The notes beneath the pieces are model-generated. The model did not search any database, was not told the DNA's origin, and worked only from the letters and a program-made list of their open reading frames with translations. Position numbers and translations under genes: made by a program. Shown one piece after another: positions 5,344-5,410 of a DNA stretch of 5,410 nucleotides. The stretch is taken from the NCBI RefSeq assembly GCF_943193015.1, contig NZ_CALPCM010000081.1, forward strand, positions 1-5,410. The letters run 5' to 3'. The stretch's first letter is position 1; every line of letters begins with the position of its first letter. The stretch is from Hominisplanchenecus_A murintestinalis. GTDB lineage: Bacteria; Bacillota; Clostridia; Lachnospirales; Lachnospiraceae.

Positions 5344-5410
5344 GCTTACACCATACAGTTATGGAACCGATAGTTTCTGTGCTTACTCCGGACAGTCACG
5401 GAACCGATAG
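5344..5410. repeat. 37-bp tandem repeat, two copies, cut by window end
   Basis: Bases 5344-5380 and 5381-5410 are successive copies of a unit of period 37. The 30 bases available in both copies (5344-5373 and 5381-5410) differ at only five positions; both begin GCTTAC and both end GGAACCGATAG. The remaining 7 bases of the first unit are TTTCTGT. The second copy stops at the window edge, so the array may continue. The period is not a multiple of three and all minus-strand frames are closed, so protein-coding repeats are unlikely. Seven-base gaps rule out an ordinary CRISPR array. The first copy contains a CCATA/TATGG hairpin (5351-5355 with 5360-5364). Confidence 0.75.

Noticed and set aside
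5344..5410. CRISPR array at the right edge
   Set aside because: The unshared gap between repeats is only 7 bases, the repeats differ at five positions, and no cas gene is visible.
5361..5410. Start of a new gene at ATG 5361
   Set aside because: The frame is open to the edge, but there is no ribosome binding site at a suitable distance and the ORF lies inside the tandem repeat.

Overview
This looks like ordinary chromosomal DNA from a low-GC Gram-positive bacterium, most likely a clostridial member of the Lachnospiraceae. That is an inference from AT-rich, A-tract-rich intergenic DNA, strong AGGAG-type ribosome binding sites, extended -10 promoters, tRNA genes without an encoded CCA, and the flavour of the proteins. 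I see no transposase, phage gene, CRISPR array or recognisable defence system. The genes are mostly housekeeping, and nothing here clearly amounts to a new multi-gene system.

Layout, left to right. Bases 1-278 are non-coding or at most weakly coding. They hold a good promoter (35-63), an intrinsic terminator (97-123), a possible 19-codon ORF (167-226) and the leader of nfo. The gene nfo (279-1115, +) encodes endonuclease IV with all nine metal ligands in place. A bidirectional hairpin terminator (1163-1194) separates it from two convergent tRNA genes on the minus strand, tRNA-Cys(GCA) and tRNA-Glu(UUC), each with its own promoter. From about 1528 a second promoter, divergent from the tRNA-Glu promoter, drives a plus-strand cluster: a CNNM/CorC-type membrane protein with CBS domains (1611-2930), yebC (2957-3697) and an unrecognised protein with a CFI-box-like motif (3748-4509). 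The cluster ends at a strong intrinsic terminator (4516-4546). A ClpP-fold protease of the TepA type follows (4601-5290). The last 67 bases hold two copies of a 37-bp tandem repeat cut by the window end.

Functionally the genes concern DNA base-damage repair (Nfo), decoding (two tRNAs), ion transport or membrane physiology (CBS protein), translation or transcription control (YebC) and proteolysis or secretion (TepA-like). Only the CBS protein, yebC and the CFI-box gene look co-transcribed. The least explained items are the CFI-box protein, the terminal tandem repeat, the diverged membrane domain of the CBS protein and the promoter-terminator pair at the left edge.
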